A DNA stretch of 64,000 nucleotides from Nitrospira japonica (GCF_900169565.1 NZ_LT828648.1:2950501-3014500); one strand, 5' to 3'. Shown: positions 25,991 through 34,684, counted from the stretch's first letter. Program-made: numbers and translations. Notes: generated by a model not told the origin, from the sequence alone.

Positions 25991-26506
25991 TCAGGAAACG
26001 GGCGAGAGAGTGGCCGGAGTTACCCGCCCTTGCGAGATGCGATAGGCACGAATGTCCGGACGGGCCTTATCTTGAAGGGAAATCAAGAGGTAGAGGGGAA
26101 GCGTGAGGTTGAGCCGCGCCCAGTTCTCTTCCCAGTCGTCGGCGATCTTGATGTCCGTGACGGAGGGACGCGCGGGATCATGGGGATGAGAATGATAGAC
26201 GACCTGAAGCGTCAGGCCGCTGTTTCGGATGTCCTTGACGGCCTGGAACATCTCCCGCGCGTCCATAATGAAGGCGATCTCGGCGCGTTCCTCGGGAGAA
26301 AGCCTGGACAAGTGTTGAATCTTGGCTTCGTCGAAGGCCGCGGCATCGGCGGCGCCTTCGAGGCTGACCACGTTCTTGATGCGATACACGCGACTGACGG
26401 TCTGGCCCGTCCCCGCGAGAAATCCGCAGCACTCGTAGGGATCCAGCGTCCGTGCATGCTCGACGAGTTCGTCGAGGACCGACTGGGGAATAATCAGATC
26501 TGGCAC
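25991..26506 (-). CDS. JAMM/MPN+ metalloprotease (Mec/HcyD-like)
   Basis: 171 aa. It has the JAMM zinc motif HSHPHDPARPSVTD (HxHP-x8-D form) and an upstream Glu-rich helix (PYECCGFLAG). Enzymes of this kind hydrolyse the bond after the C-terminal Gly of ubiquitin-like sulfur carriers: Mec+ frees cysteine from CysO-Cys, and HcyD trims HcyS. It is the last gene of the sulfur-carrier locus, 37 bp after a MoeB-like gene. Two ThiS/MoaD-like carriers in the same locus are the obvious substrates, especially the GGGC-tailed one at 31013-31213. Confidence 0.88.
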   Translation of the reverse strand: MPDLIIPQSVLDELVEHARTLDPYECCGFLAGTGQTVSRVYRIKNVVSLEGAADAAAFDEAKIQHLSRLSPEERAEIAFIMDAREMFQAVKDIRNSGLTLQVVYHSHPHDPARPSVTDIKIADDWEENWARLNLTLPLYLLISLQDKARPDIRAYRISQGRVTPATLSPVS

Positions 26507-26543
26507 GATGACCGGTCGCCTCTCGTCCGTTTCGATCGCTCGA

Positions 26544-27347
26544 TCAGATCGTACACGTGACCGTGTAATCGGTGCTCAGATCGGTAATGGAGGGGGTGGG
26601 GCCGCAGAGGCGGCAGGCCGGATCCTTGGGACGTCCGACTTTGCGGAATTTCATGTCCAGCGCGTCATAGATCAACAGGCGGTCGGCAATGGTTTCGCCG
26701 ATGCCGAGGATTTCCTTGATCGCTTCGGAGGCTTGAAGCACGCCCATGGTGCCGGCCAGGACCCCCAACACACCGGCTTCCTGACAATTCGGAACCAATC
26801 CGGCCGGGGGCGGTTCGGGATAGAGACAGCGGTAGCACGGATAGCCGGCATGCGGCTTGATCGTCGTCAGTTGGCCTTCGAAACGGAACATGCTGGCGGA
26901 GATCAACGTTCGCTTGGCGAAAAAGCAGGCGTCGTTCACCAGGAAACGAGTCGCGAAGTTATCCGACCCGTCCAGCACGATATCGTATTCCTTGATGAGC
27001 GGCAGGATGTTGTCGGCGTCCACAAGCTGATGATAGGTCTTGATCGTAATTTCCGGGTTGATCGCCGCAAGCGTGTTCCGGCCTGATTCCACCTTGGGCT
27101 GCCCGAGACTGGCGGTGGAATGAAGAATCTGCCTCTGAAGGTTGGAGAGATCGACCACGTCGCCGTCCACCAGCCCGATCGTGCCGATTCCCGCGGCGGC
27201 CAGGTAGAGCGCCGCCGGCGAGCCCAGGCCTCCGGCTCCGATCAGCAGCACCTTGGCGCTGTTGAGTTTGAGCTGCCCTTTTCCGCCGACTTCCTGAAGG
27301 ATGATGTGCCGGCTGTAGCGTTGAACCTGCTGCTCGGTAAGTTCCAT
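26544..27347 (-). CDS. MoeB/ThiF-family adenylyltransferase (E1-like), copy 1
   Basis: 267 aa. It adenylates the C-terminal Gly of a small ubiquitin-like carrier before sulfur transfer. The nucleotide-binding loop is IGAGGLGSPAA (about 36-46), followed by NLQRQ, DGSDNF and two CxxC zinc pairs (CYRC and CRLC). No C-terminal rhodanese domain is present. A close paralogue lies at 29206-30018. With two carriers in the locus, each E1 may serve its own, or both may be shared. Confidence 0.92.
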   Translation of the reverse strand: MELTEQQVQRYSRHIILQEVGGKGQLKLNSAKVLLIGAGGLGSPAALYLAAAGIGTIGLVDGDVVDLSNLQRQILHSTASLGQPKVESGRNTLAAINPEITIKTYHQLVDADNILPLIKEYDIVLDGSDNFATRFLVNDACFFAKRTLISASMFRFEGQLTTIKPHAGYPCYRCLYPEPPPAGLVPNCQEAGVLGVLAGTMGVLQASEAIKEILGIGETIADRLLIYDALDMKFRKVGRPKDPACRLCGPTPSITDLSTDYTVTCTI

Positions 27348-27419
27348 GTTGGATCAACCCTGTCTGTAAATCGTGGCGATCGGTCCGGTGGCGCGAGGGC
27401 CAGGCGGACGGGGCCGTGA

Positions 27420-27659
27420 TTATTCGACGACGTTCAACTCGATCGGATCGACGACGACACCTTTCTTGCGGAGCCCTTCCACCGCGCGCTCGATCTCGGC
27501 GGTCTCGCCGGTCAGTTCCAGGTCCATCCAGCCGGTCGTTTCGCGGACGTCGGCGCGCCGGACGTTGGTCACGACCTGATACTCACGGCCGATCTGATAA
27601 ATGACGGGTTCCTTGATTTTCTCTTCCGGAAAACGGATGTGAAATCGCATGTTGGACAT
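27420..27659 (-). CDS. NIL-domain protein
   Basis: 79 aa, a single NIL domain (ferredoxin-like beta-alpha-beta; it contains RETTGWMDLELTGETAEIERA). NIL domains occur on methionine ABC transporters and on proteins of alternative homocysteine synthesis. Its position 2 bp after the MoaD-like carrier gene and before the E1-like gene ties it to sulfur amino-acid metabolism. No DUF39 partner, its usual companion in methanogens, is visible in the window. Confidence 0.85.
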   Translation of the reverse strand: MSNMRFHIRFPEEKIKEPVIYQIGREYQVVTNVRRADVRETTGWMDLELTGETAEIERAVEGLRKKGVVVDPIELNVVE

Positions 27660-27661
27660 GG

Positions 27662-27934
27662 TCAGCCTCCCGCAATGGCGGGCACGATGGACACTTCGTC
27701 GCCGTCATTCAACGATGTCTCTTTTCCTTTGAGGAACCGGATATCCTCTTCGTTGACGTAAATATTGACGAACCGCCGTAGTTCGCCGGTTTCATCGCAC
27801 AGCCGGTCCTTCAGACCCGGATGGGCCTGGTTCAACGTGTCGATCATGGCCGCGATGTCGGCGGCCTGGGCCTCGACCTCGCTCTTGCCTTTCGTCAACG
27901 GACGGAGGGGAGTCGGAATCCGAACCTTAATCAT
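27662..27934 (-). CDS. MoaD/ThiS-like sulfur-carrier protein ending in GG
   Basis: 90 aa, beta-grasp fold, with C-terminus VSIVPAIAGG, a mature Gly-Gly end ready for adenylation and thiocarboxylation. This MoaD-like group includes CysO. Its ATG overlaps the stop of thrC (ATGA), and the NIL gene follows 2 bp later. It most likely donates sulfide, as a protein thiocarboxylate, to the cysteine synthase or a homocysteine-forming enzyme rather than to molybdopterin, as no moa genes are near. Confidence 0.9.
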   Translation of the reverse strand: MIKVRIPTPLRPLTKGKSEVEAQAADIAAMIDTLNQAHPGLKDRLCDETGELRRFVNIYVNEEDIRFLKGKETSLNDGDEVSIVPAIAGG

Positions 27935-29178
27935 GCATCACCGCCATTTTTTCCCATCTTGAATGTTTTTTCAAAGGCCACCAAACTCGGAGAAATCCGG
28001 ACCGGACGGCCTACGGCGTCGATCACGGCTTCCTGGGTCTTGAGACCGTTGCCGGTAATATAGGCGACCGTCACGTCGGACTTCTTGATCGTGCCCTGCT
28101 TGACGAGCTTCTTCAGGACCCCGATGGTCACGCCGCCCGCCGTCTCGGCGAATATGCCTTCGGTCTGGGCCAGCAGCTTGATACCGTCCACGACTTCTTC
28201 GTCGGACACCATGTCCATGGCGCCCTTGCTTTCCGCCGTCGCCTTCAAGGCGTAATAGCCGTCGGCGGGATTGCCGATCGCCAGCGACTTGGCGATGGTC
28301 TTGGGTTTCACCGGCTTGAAGAAGTCCCGACCGTCCTTGAACGCCGTCGAGATCGGCGAGCAGCCCTCTGCTTGGGCCCCATTGACCCTGGTCCGGACCT
28401 CATCGATCAGCCCGATGGCCTTCATCTCATGGAGGCCTTTCCAAATCTTGGTCAGGAGTGAACCCGAAGCCATGGGGATGACGACCTGATCCGGCGTACG
28501 CCAACCGAGCTGTTCGACCGTTTCGAATGCCAGCGTTTTCGACCCCTCCGCGTAATAGGGGCGGATGTTGATGTTGACGAAGGCCCAGCCGTGCTCGCCG
28601 GCGATTTCACTGCACAGGCGGTTCACGTCGTCGTAGTTGCCTTCGATCTCCACCACGTTGGGTTTGTAGATCAAGTTGCCGAGCACCTTGGCCGCTTCCA
28701 AATCCCCGGGGATGAACACGTAGCAGCGCATCCCGGCCGAGGCCGCGTGGGCCGCCACCGAGTTGGCGAGATTGCCGGTCGAGGCGCAGGCGACGGTTTC
28801 GAAACCCAGTTCGCGCGCGCGCGTCAACGCGACCGCGACGACACGATCCTTGAACGACAGGGTGGGGTGATTCACGGTGTCGTTCTTGATGTACAGCTCG
28901 TCGAGGCCGAGATACGCTCCGAGGTTCTTGGCCCGAACCAGCGGCGTGAAGCCTGCGTGCGGGCCGAGGAACGCCGGGCCTTCCACCGGCAGCAGATCGG
29001 CATAGCGCCACATGCTGCGCGGTCCCGCTTCGATCTTTTGCCGCGAAATGGTTTTCTTGATCTCGTCGTAGTTGTATTTCACTTCGAGCGGACCGAAGCA
29101 CATTTCGCAGACGTGGATCGCCTTGGTCGGATATTCCTTCCCGCACTCGCGACACGTCAACGCTTTCATCTTGGCCAT
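27931..29178 (-). CDS. thrC: Threonine synthase
   Basis: 415 aa PLP enzyme of fold type II, converting O-phosphohomoserine to threonine. It has an N-terminal zinc-ribbon (CRECGKEY, CEMCFGP) typical of one thrC class, a PLP-lysine in HPTLSFKDR, and a phosphate loop ACASTGNLANS. Its place inside a sulfur-carrier locus is notable: O-phosphohomoserine is also a possible acceptor for homocysteine synthesis, so a PLP enzyme using thiocarboxylate sulfur cannot be excluded. Orthodox threonine synthesis is the default reading. Confidence 0.92.
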   Translation of the reverse strand: MAKMKALTCRECGKEYPTKAIHVCEMCFGPLEVKYNYDEIKKTISRQKIEAGPRSMWRYADLLPVEGPAFLGPHAGFTPLVRAKNLGAYLGLDELYIKNDTVNHPTLSFKDRVVAVALTRARELGFETVACASTGNLANSVAAHAASAGMRCYVFIPGDLEAAKVLGNLIYKPNVVEIEGNYDDVNRLCSEIAGEHGWAFVNINIRPYYAEGSKTLAFETVEQLGWRTPDQVVIPMASGSLLTKIWKGLHEMKAIGLIDEVRTRVNGAQAEGCSPISTAFKDGRDFFKPVKPKTIAKSLAIGNPADGYYALKATAESKGAMDMVSDEEVVDGIKLLAQTEGIFAETAGGVTIGVLKKLVKQGTIKKSDVTVAYITGNGLKTQEAVIDAVGRPVRISPSLVAFEKTFKMGKNGGDA

Positions 29179-29205
29179 CGTGACACCACCTTCGGCATTC
29201 TGTGA

Positions 29206-30018
29206 TTACGGTCTGGACGCACAGCCCGCGAACGGATCTCCGTCGTCGAACAACTCCGTGATCGTCGGATGCTCACCGCACAAGGCGCACGCAGGATTGC
29301 GTTTGACCCTGATCTCCCTGAATTGCGTTTTGCGCGCATCATAGTCGAGCAGGCGATCGGTCAACGGACGGCCGATGCCGAGCACGAGCTTCAATGCCTC
29401 CGTCGCCTGAATCGTTCCGATCACGCCGGCCAACACGCCAATGACGCCGGCCTCCTGGCAGGAAGCCACCAGTCCGGCGGGAGGAGGACTCTTGAACACG
29501 CAACGATAGCAGGCGGATTTTCTCGGAATGATGGTCGTGACGCGTCCGTCGAATCGCAAGATCCCGCCGTGCACCAACGGCTTATCGGCGAAGAAACAGG
29601 CGTCGTTGATCAGGAACTTTGCCGTGAAATTGTCCACCCCGTCGATCACCACGTCGTAGTCCTGGAAAATCTTGATGGCATTGCCCGCCGTCAGCCGCTC
29701 TTCGTACATCGTCACGGCCACGTCGGGATTGAGCCCGTGGATCTTCTCCTTCCCGGACAGGACCTTGGGACGTCCGACGTCGGAGGTATGATGGAGGATC
29801 TGGCGTTGGAGATTTGTGATATCGACCACGTCGCTGTCGATCAAGCCCAGCGTGCCGACTCCCGCCGCCGCCAGGTACAGCGCCGCGGGGGATCCGAGGC
29901 CGCCGGCGCCCACCAGGAGAATCCGCGCCTTTGCGAGCTTCTTCTGCCCCTTCCCGCCGACCTCCGGCAGGAGAATATGCCGGCTGTATCGGTTGATTTG
30001 TTCTTCGGTGAATTCCAT
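29206..30018 (-). CDS. MoeB/ThiF-family adenylyltransferase (E1-like), copy 2
   Basis: 270 aa, closely similar to copy 1: VGAGGLGSPAALYLAAAG, NLQRQILHH, DGVDNFTAKF, and CYRC/CALC zinc pairs. It lies between the cysteine synthase and thrC, closest to the GGGC-tailed carrier, so it may activate that carrier. The duplication within one locus looks old, since the two differ over much of their length. Confidence 0.92.
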   Translation of the reverse strand: MEFTEEQINRYSRHILLPEVGGKGQKKLAKARILLVGAGGLGSPAALYLAAAGVGTLGLIDSDVVDITNLQRQILHHTSDVGRPKVLSGKEKIHGLNPDVAVTMYEERLTAGNAIKIFQDYDVVIDGVDNFTAKFLINDACFFADKPLVHGGILRFDGRVTTIIPRKSACYRCVFKSPPPAGLVASCQEAGVIGVLAGVIGTIQATEALKLVLGIGRPLTDRLLDYDARKTQFREIRVKRNPACALCGEHPTITELFDDGDPFAGCASRP

Positions 30019-30086
30019 GATCTCGCTTGTCCCGCCGTGGCGGCCGACCGGGTCGGCTTCCGGATACCCTGGTCGAATGCTCCGGA

Positions 30087-31010
30087 TCAGATGTTAAAGT
30101 ATTTTTCGATGCTGATATAGCGCTCGCCCGTATCGCACAAAATCGTGACGACGTTTTTGCCCGGACCCAGCTCCTCTGCGATTTTTTGCGCGGCGAAGAC
30201 GTTGGCTCCGGAAGAAATCCCGACCAGGATTCCCTCTTGTTTGGAGATCCGCTTGGCCGTCTGGTAGGCCTCGTCGTCCGTCACGGTGACGATGCGGTCG
30301 ACCACCTTCTTGTTCAAGACCTTGGGAATGAATCCTGCGCCGATCCCTTGGATCTTGTGGGGACCCGGTTCCCCTCCGGAAAGCACAGGAGAGCCGGTCG
30401 GCTCCACGGCCACTATTTGAACGCTCGGATTGCGCTCCTTGAAGACTTCCCCGCAACCGGTAATCGTCCCTCCCGTACCCACGGCGGCCACAAATGCATC
30501 GATTTTCCCGTCCATCGCTTCGAGAATCTCCGGAGCCGTCGTCATACGGTGCATGGCCGGATTGGCCGGATTTGAAAACTGATCCGGCATAAAATACGAC
30601 GGGTTCTGGCTCAGCAAACTTTCAGCCTCGCGGATCGAACCTTTCATGCCTTCCCAGGCGGGAGTCAGCACGAGTTGAGCGCCATACGACGACAACAGGC
30701 TGGCGCGCTCCATGCTCATGCTTTCCGGCATGACCAGAATGAGCTTGTATCCGCGGACCGCGGAGATGAGGGCCAATCCGATGCCCGTATTGCCGCTCGT
30801 CGGCTCGACGATCGTCCCGCCTGGCTTGAGCTTGCCCTGTCGTTCCGCCTCGTTGATCATATTGAGGCAGATTCGATCCTTCACGCTGCCGCCCGGATTG
30901 AAAAACTCCACCTTGCCGTAGATCGTCGCGCAGCCGGGCTTGCTCAGCCGGTTGAGGCGCACGAGTGGGGTGTGCCCGATCGCTTCGGTGATCTCTTTGT
31001 GCAGGGGCAT
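30087..31010 (-). CDS. cysM: Cysteine synthase (CysK/CysM family)
   Basis: 307 aa PLP enzyme. The PLP-lysine is in GGSVKDRI, with TSGNTGIG substrate loop and GTGGTITG phosphate loop. ATG 31010 is chosen because a G-rich ribosome site, itself the coding end of the carrier gene, lies before it; GTG 31019 overlaps that gene. Linkage to a carrier, E1 and JAMM protease suggests it uses a protein thiocarboxylate as sulfur donor, like mycobacterial CysM, rather than free sulfide. I cannot tell CysM from CysK type by motif alone. Confidence 0.88.
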   Translation of the reverse strand: MPLHKEITEAIGHTPLVRLNRLSKPGCATIYGKVEFFNPGGSVKDRICLNMINEAERQGKLKPGGTIVEPTSGNTGIGLALISAVRGYKLILVMPESMSMERASLLSSYGAQLVLTPAWEGMKGSIREAESLLSQNPSYFMPDQFSNPANPAMHRMTTAPEILEAMDGKIDAFVAAVGTGGTITGCGEVFKERNPSVQIVAVEPTGSPVLSGGEPGPHKIQGIGAGFIPKVLNKKVVDRIVTVTDDEAYQTAKRISKQEGILVGISSGANVFAAQKIAEELGPGKNVVTILCDTGERYISIEKYFNI

Positions 31011-31012
31011 GA

Positions 31013-31213
31013 TCAGCACCCACCCCCCATGTAAAATAGGAATTCGAGCCGGTCGCCTTCCTTCAACGTCGTCGTGGCCAGTTGCGTCCGCTCCACCATG
31101 GTATCGTTGACTTCCACCGCCACCATCTGTGGCTCGATCTTCTTGGCTTGCAGCAGGTCCATGACTGTTCCAGCGGAGACCTCTTCAACTTTGCCGTTGA
31201 TCTTGACTTGCAT
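31013..31213 (-). CDS. ThiS-like sulfur carrier with encoded C-terminal GGGC
   Basis: 66 aa beta-grasp protein of the ThiS/MoaD group (MQVKINGKVEEV start, KEGDRLEFLFYM). The chain ends Gly-Gly-Gly-Cys, so the reactive Gly is blocked by one extra Cys. Carriers such as Wolinella HcyS also carry an extra residue that a JAMM protease removes; the JAMM gene of this locus lies at 25991-26506. The encoded tail resembles the CysO-Cys product of CysM. It is first in the operon, 2 bp before cysM. Confidence 0.88.
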   Translation of the reverse strand: MQVKINGKVEEVSAGTVMDLLQAKKIEPQMVAVEVNDTMVERTQLATTTLKEGDRLEFLFYMGGGC

Positions 31214-31365
31214 GAAGTCTCCTAACTTGGCCCAGGGATTAAAGAATTCAGACAGGTTAACAAACTGTCCTCTCGAAAGTCAACGGAACGGAGCCGCTGG
31301 GAGCCTTGCTTGACATTGCGCCGAGTCCGCCGCCACTATGCACGACTTCTCGGAAGGAGTGCCGC

Positions 31366-31743
31366 ATGTGGAAACGCAATTTCATGTTTCGAGCGAGCGA
31401 CGCCACGCCGCTGAAGGAGTCCGAAAACGAGTTGTTTCATGAGACCGACCCGGCCATGGACAGCGCCGGTCTCCAGTTGGAGAAGTTTTTGTCGGTTTGG
31501 ATTCAAGGCGACGGCGACGACGAGGCCCCGGCCGCATATACGAACATGTATGTCAGAACCGCCACGTTGGATTTCCAGCGGAAGGTCGGATTTTTGCAGC
31601 CGCTCCAGGGACGCACGCATCAGATCAAGCAATTGCTGACGCCCGGTCAGAAACACTTCCTGAAGGAATGGCTTTCGCGCAACGCCCCTCACGCCTGGGA
31701 CTCGACCGACGACCACTTCAAGCTGCTGTTCGAAAACGAATGA
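31366..31743 (+). CDS. Hypothetical protein (125 aa)
   Basis: ATG 31366 follows GGAAGGAGTGCCGC, a strong ribosome site. A TTGACA lies at 31310-31315. The protein is soluble and starts MWKRNFMFRAS. Its C-terminal half is helical and basic (QGRTHQIKQLLTPGQKHFLKEW). I recognise no family. Its stop overlaps the ATG of the PLD-like gene (ATGA), so the two are translated together. Confidence 0.65.
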   Translation: MWKRNFMFRASDATPLKESENELFHETDPAMDSAGLQLEKFLSVWIQGDGDDEAPAAYTNMYVRTATLDFQRKVGFLQPLQGRTHQIKQLLTPGQKHFLKEWLSRNAPHAWDSTDDHFKLLFENE

Positions 31744-32306
31744 GTGGCCGCCTGGCTTCCAGCCCTCACCGGATCTCCCGTGCGCTCGCGGTCTGCCTGC
31801 TGTGGATTCCATACGTGTCACCCATCGATCAGGCGGTGAGTGCCGGCATCGAGATCTATTTTGCCCCGGAAGAAGCCCCGCTCGACAGGGTGGTCTCGCT
31901 CTATGGGAAGGCCAGACGCTATATCTATGTCTCGGTCTACGGCCTCACGTCGCCCCGCGCGGTCGAGGCCCTGGTAGCCGCCAAGAAACGCGGCCTTGAC
32001 GTGCGTTTGATGACGGATCAGGGGCGCGCGCAGGATATCAAGCAACGAAGCGCGCTCCGCACCCTCCGGTCGGCCGGCATTCCCATCCGCGTCAATCGGC
32101 ACGACGGACTGATGCATTTGAAACAGGTCGTCATCGACGACGACGTCAACACGTCCGGCTCCATGAATCATACGACGAGCGGAAACCGATACAACGATGA
32201 ACGGCTCGACATCGTCACCGACCATGCGACGACGGTCAAGGCCCGTGAAAAATTCCTGGCGATGTGGAATGATCGGGAACGGTTTGAATCCTGGGTTGAG
32301 GAATGA
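31740..32306 (+). CDS. Exported PLD-like protein with one HKD motif (Nuc-like)
   Basis: 188 aa. An N-terminal hydrophobic segment suggests export. One HKD motif is present (HLKQVVIDDD, followed by SGSMNHTTSG), as in Nuc endonuclease and BfiI, which dimerise to build the active site. Members cut DNA or phosphodiesters without metal. The ATG overlaps the previous stop. Its role could be periplasmic nucleic-acid breakdown. Confidence 0.85.
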   Translation: MSGRLASSPHRISRALAVCLLWIPYVSPIDQAVSAGIEIYFAPEEAPLDRVVSLYGKARRYIYVSVYGLTSPRAVEALVAAKKRGLDVRLMTDQGRAQDIKQRSALRTLRSAGIPIRVNRHDGLMHLKQVVIDDDVNTSGSMNHTTSGNRYNDERLDIVTDHATTVKAREKFLAMWNDRERFESWVEE

Positions 32307-32312
32307 GCGATC

Positions 32313-32974
32313 GTGGCCGAACTGATTGAAGAAACCGACGTGGCGGTGGTGGGAGCGGGCGGGGGAGGCGCCGTCCTCGCCCTCGCCATTGCCCAGAAGG
32401 GAATCCGCACCGTCGTTCTGGATCAGGCGCCCGGTCCGCCGCAAGGGCTGCGCGGTGAGATCTTGCACCGAACGGGCAGGCGGTGCTGGATAGGCTCGGT
32501 GTGCTGCAATCCTTGCCGGCCGTCGTCGGAGCCGACGGGACGTTTTCGAAGGTACGGGGAGCGTTGGCTCACGCGATGAACCCGCACGCCTCGCAGGGAC
32601 GCATGCAGGCCATGGTCGACGCCATGACCCTCTCCGACCTGATTCCCGACTGTCTCCGCGACGGCGACTGCTCGGCCGAACGTCTGCGTGCATGTGAAGC
32701 GGCTCGTCGCCCTCACGTGACGCTGCTGCAGCGGTTGGCCGATCAACAGGTTTTTTATTGGAACACCGGTAACCCCGGTGTCGCGTTTCTGCGGGATCGC
32801 GTATTCCGAACGTTGAACAGAAACGCGCGCTTGCGGTATCAAGTGCTTTCGACGACCGCCGGCTTGCAGATGACGGAGCCCTTCACGCTCCTCGACCGCG
32901 TCATTGCCGCCGGATTTCTGCCCGACTTTCGGGCGGGGCATCGCCCGGCCATTCCCCAAAACGGAGGATCATGA
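32313..32974 (+). pseudogene. Decayed FAD-dependent monooxygenase (PHBH/UbiH-like)
   Basis: The first frame (GTG 32313) has the FAD-binding VVGAGGGGAVLALAIAQKG. Around 32460 the sequence must shift one base to give the expected NGQAVLDRLGVLQSL. After VVGADGTFSKVRGA it jumps straight to the FAD-end motif HAMNPHASQGRM, so a large middle part (substrate domain and part of the GD motif) is missing. The C-terminal helices are intact. Frameshift plus internal deletion mean it is not functional. Family assignment is by the two FAD motifs. Confidence 0.78.
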
Positions 32975-33714
32975 GCGAACGGATCATCGAGGGTTTGCCG
33001 GACGACACACAGCGGGTCGTGCAGTCCTATGCCAAGGACGTCAAGCAGGCGTTCGGCGAGCGCGTGGAAGGCTTGCTCATCTACGGAAGCGCCGTGCGCG
33101 GTGAATTTCTTCCGGGCCGCTCGAATCTCAACATGCTGCTCCTGATGACGTCCTACAATTCGGAGGCGCTGCGGACCTATGCCCCGTTACACAAGCGATG
33201 GAGCAAGGAGCAGATCGTCGTGCCGCTGTTCCTGACCGAGCAGGAGTTGAACGACTCGTCCGCACTTTTCCCCCTGGAGTTTCTGGAAATTCAGGATTGG
33301 CATCGGGTGCTGGGCGGACGTGATCCGTTCGTCGGCTCCCACATCGACAGAAGCCGGCTCGCGGATCAGGTCCTGCAGGGGTTTGCCGGCCACGCGCTCC
33401 GTCTCAGGCAGCGTTATGCCGAAGCGGGCGGTGCGGACGATGCGGTGACCATTCTGCTTCCGCTGTCCGTGACGTCCATGGTTCCGCTGCTCAGGGGACT
33501 TCAACGGATGTTGAGCCGGCCGGTTTCAGCCCACTCGGACGCCGTGATTTCCGACATCGCCGGGCACTTCAAGATCGACTTGCAGGGACTGCTTGATGCC
33601 CTGGCCCTCAAACGAGGGCAGATCTCCCCGGGACCGAGTGAAGTTCCGCGGCTGTTCGATCGCTATCTGCAGGCCGTATCTTCCTTGTCCGCAACCGCAT
33701 TGACGCTTCGATGA
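32971..33714 (+). CDS. Nucleotidyltransferase-fold protein with substituted catalytic Asp
   Basis: 247 aa. The N-terminal part has the polymerase-beta-type GSAVRGEF loop, but where active enzymes have DxD the sequence reads SNLNML, so both Asp are Asn. The rest is helical, with no other recognised domain. It is probably a non-catalytic nucleotide-binding relative. It overlaps the pseudogene end and the TPM gene start by 4 bp each (ATGA), so it belongs to a tight plus-strand run. Confidence 0.7.
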   Translation: MSERIIEGLPDDTQRVVQSYAKDVKQAFGERVEGLLIYGSAVRGEFLPGRSNLNMLLLMTSYNSEALRTYAPLHKRWSKEQIVVPLFLTEQELNDSSALFPLEFLEIQDWHRVLGGRDPFVGSHIDRSRLADQVLQGFAGHALRLRQRYAEAGGADDAVTILLPLSVTSMVPLLRGLQRMLSRPVSAHSDAVISDIAGHFKIDLQGLLDALALKRGQISPGPSEVPRLFDRYLQAVSSLSATALTLR

Positions 33715-34445
33715 TGCTTAAAATTCTTCTGGTCTTCTCCGGACTCCTCCTGCTCGGCGCCATCGACGGAAGCGTCTCGGCCCGCCCGTATGACCGGCCG
33801 ACGGTCAAGTTGCCGGATCCGATGGGCTACGTCAGCGATCACGCTCAGACCTTGGACGCGGATTGGAGAGCGCGCATCAGATCGGTCTGCCAGGATCTCG
33901 AACGAAAGACCGGCGTGGAGATGGTCGTGGTGACGGTGCCCACGATCAAGCCGTTCGGTTCCGCAAACGAATTCGCCGGCGCGCTGTATGAGAAATGGGG
34001 CATCGGCTCGACGCAGCAGGAACACGGCGTTCTGATTCTTCTTGCCGTTGAGGAGCGGCAGGCGGCCATGACGCTCGGCCGGCAGATGTTTCCCGTGATC
34101 ACTCCGGCCGTGATGAATCAGGTCGGCGGCGAATATCTCCATCCCGCAGTGGAACGGGGGCATTTCGGCGAGGGGCTGTATCGAACGGTGGTCGCGCTGG
34201 CCTCCGTGTCACAGGAAATCCGAACCGGAACATTGTCGAAAACGCATTATCGAAACTTCGGCATCTGGATTACGGTCTTGACGAGCGTCGGCGCGCTGCT
34301 CTTTCTCTGGTGGATCAGCCGTCCGGATCTTCGGCATCCTTACCGACGAATCAGAAAAGCCGAATATTGGGGGACAGGTCAGGGCGGATTCGGCGGCAAC
34401 TGGGGCGGGTTCGGAGGAGGGACGAACGGAGAAGGCTACACCTAG
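33711..34445 (+). CDS. TPM-domain membrane-anchored protein
   Basis: 244 aa. A signal peptide, then a TPM (TLP18.3/Psb32/MOLO-1) domain (VEMVVVTVPTIKP, YEKWGIGSTQQEHGVLILLA), then one transmembrane helix (FGIWITVLTSVGALLFLWW) and a Gly-rich tail (GGFGGNWGGFGGG). Related proteins include a chloroplast acid phosphatase and photosystem II repair factors. In bacteria they are envelope proteins of unclear function. It overlaps the previous gene by 4 bp. Confidence 0.88.
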   Translation: MMLKILLVFSGLLLLGAIDGSVSARPYDRPTVKLPDPMGYVSDHAQTLDADWRARIRSVCQDLERKTGVEMVVVTVPTIKPFGSANEFAGALYEKWGIGSTQQEHGVLILLAVEERQAAMTLGRQMFPVITPAVMNQVGGEYLHPAVERGHFGEGLYRTVVALASVSQEIRTGTLSKTHYRNFGIWITVLTSVGALLFLWWISRPDLRHPYRRIRKAEYWGTGQGGFGGNWGGFGGGTNGEGYT

Positions 34446-34684
34446 TTATTTTCTGGTCCTGCGTACAGTAATTCCTACATTTCTACATGCCAGCGTTGTG
34501 ACGCGTTCGGCTGCCGCGCGCGCCACGATCGGCCCATCGTCCTGAGATTCAACAGAGAACGCTTCCGGTTTCAAGATTAATTCCTCTGGCATATGTGTTG
34601 CTCGGCTCCCCCCCCTCGGACTTCGCCGGAAACGTATTCCGACACAAGTCTGTAACGCTTCGAACAATACAAGAAGGAGGACTC

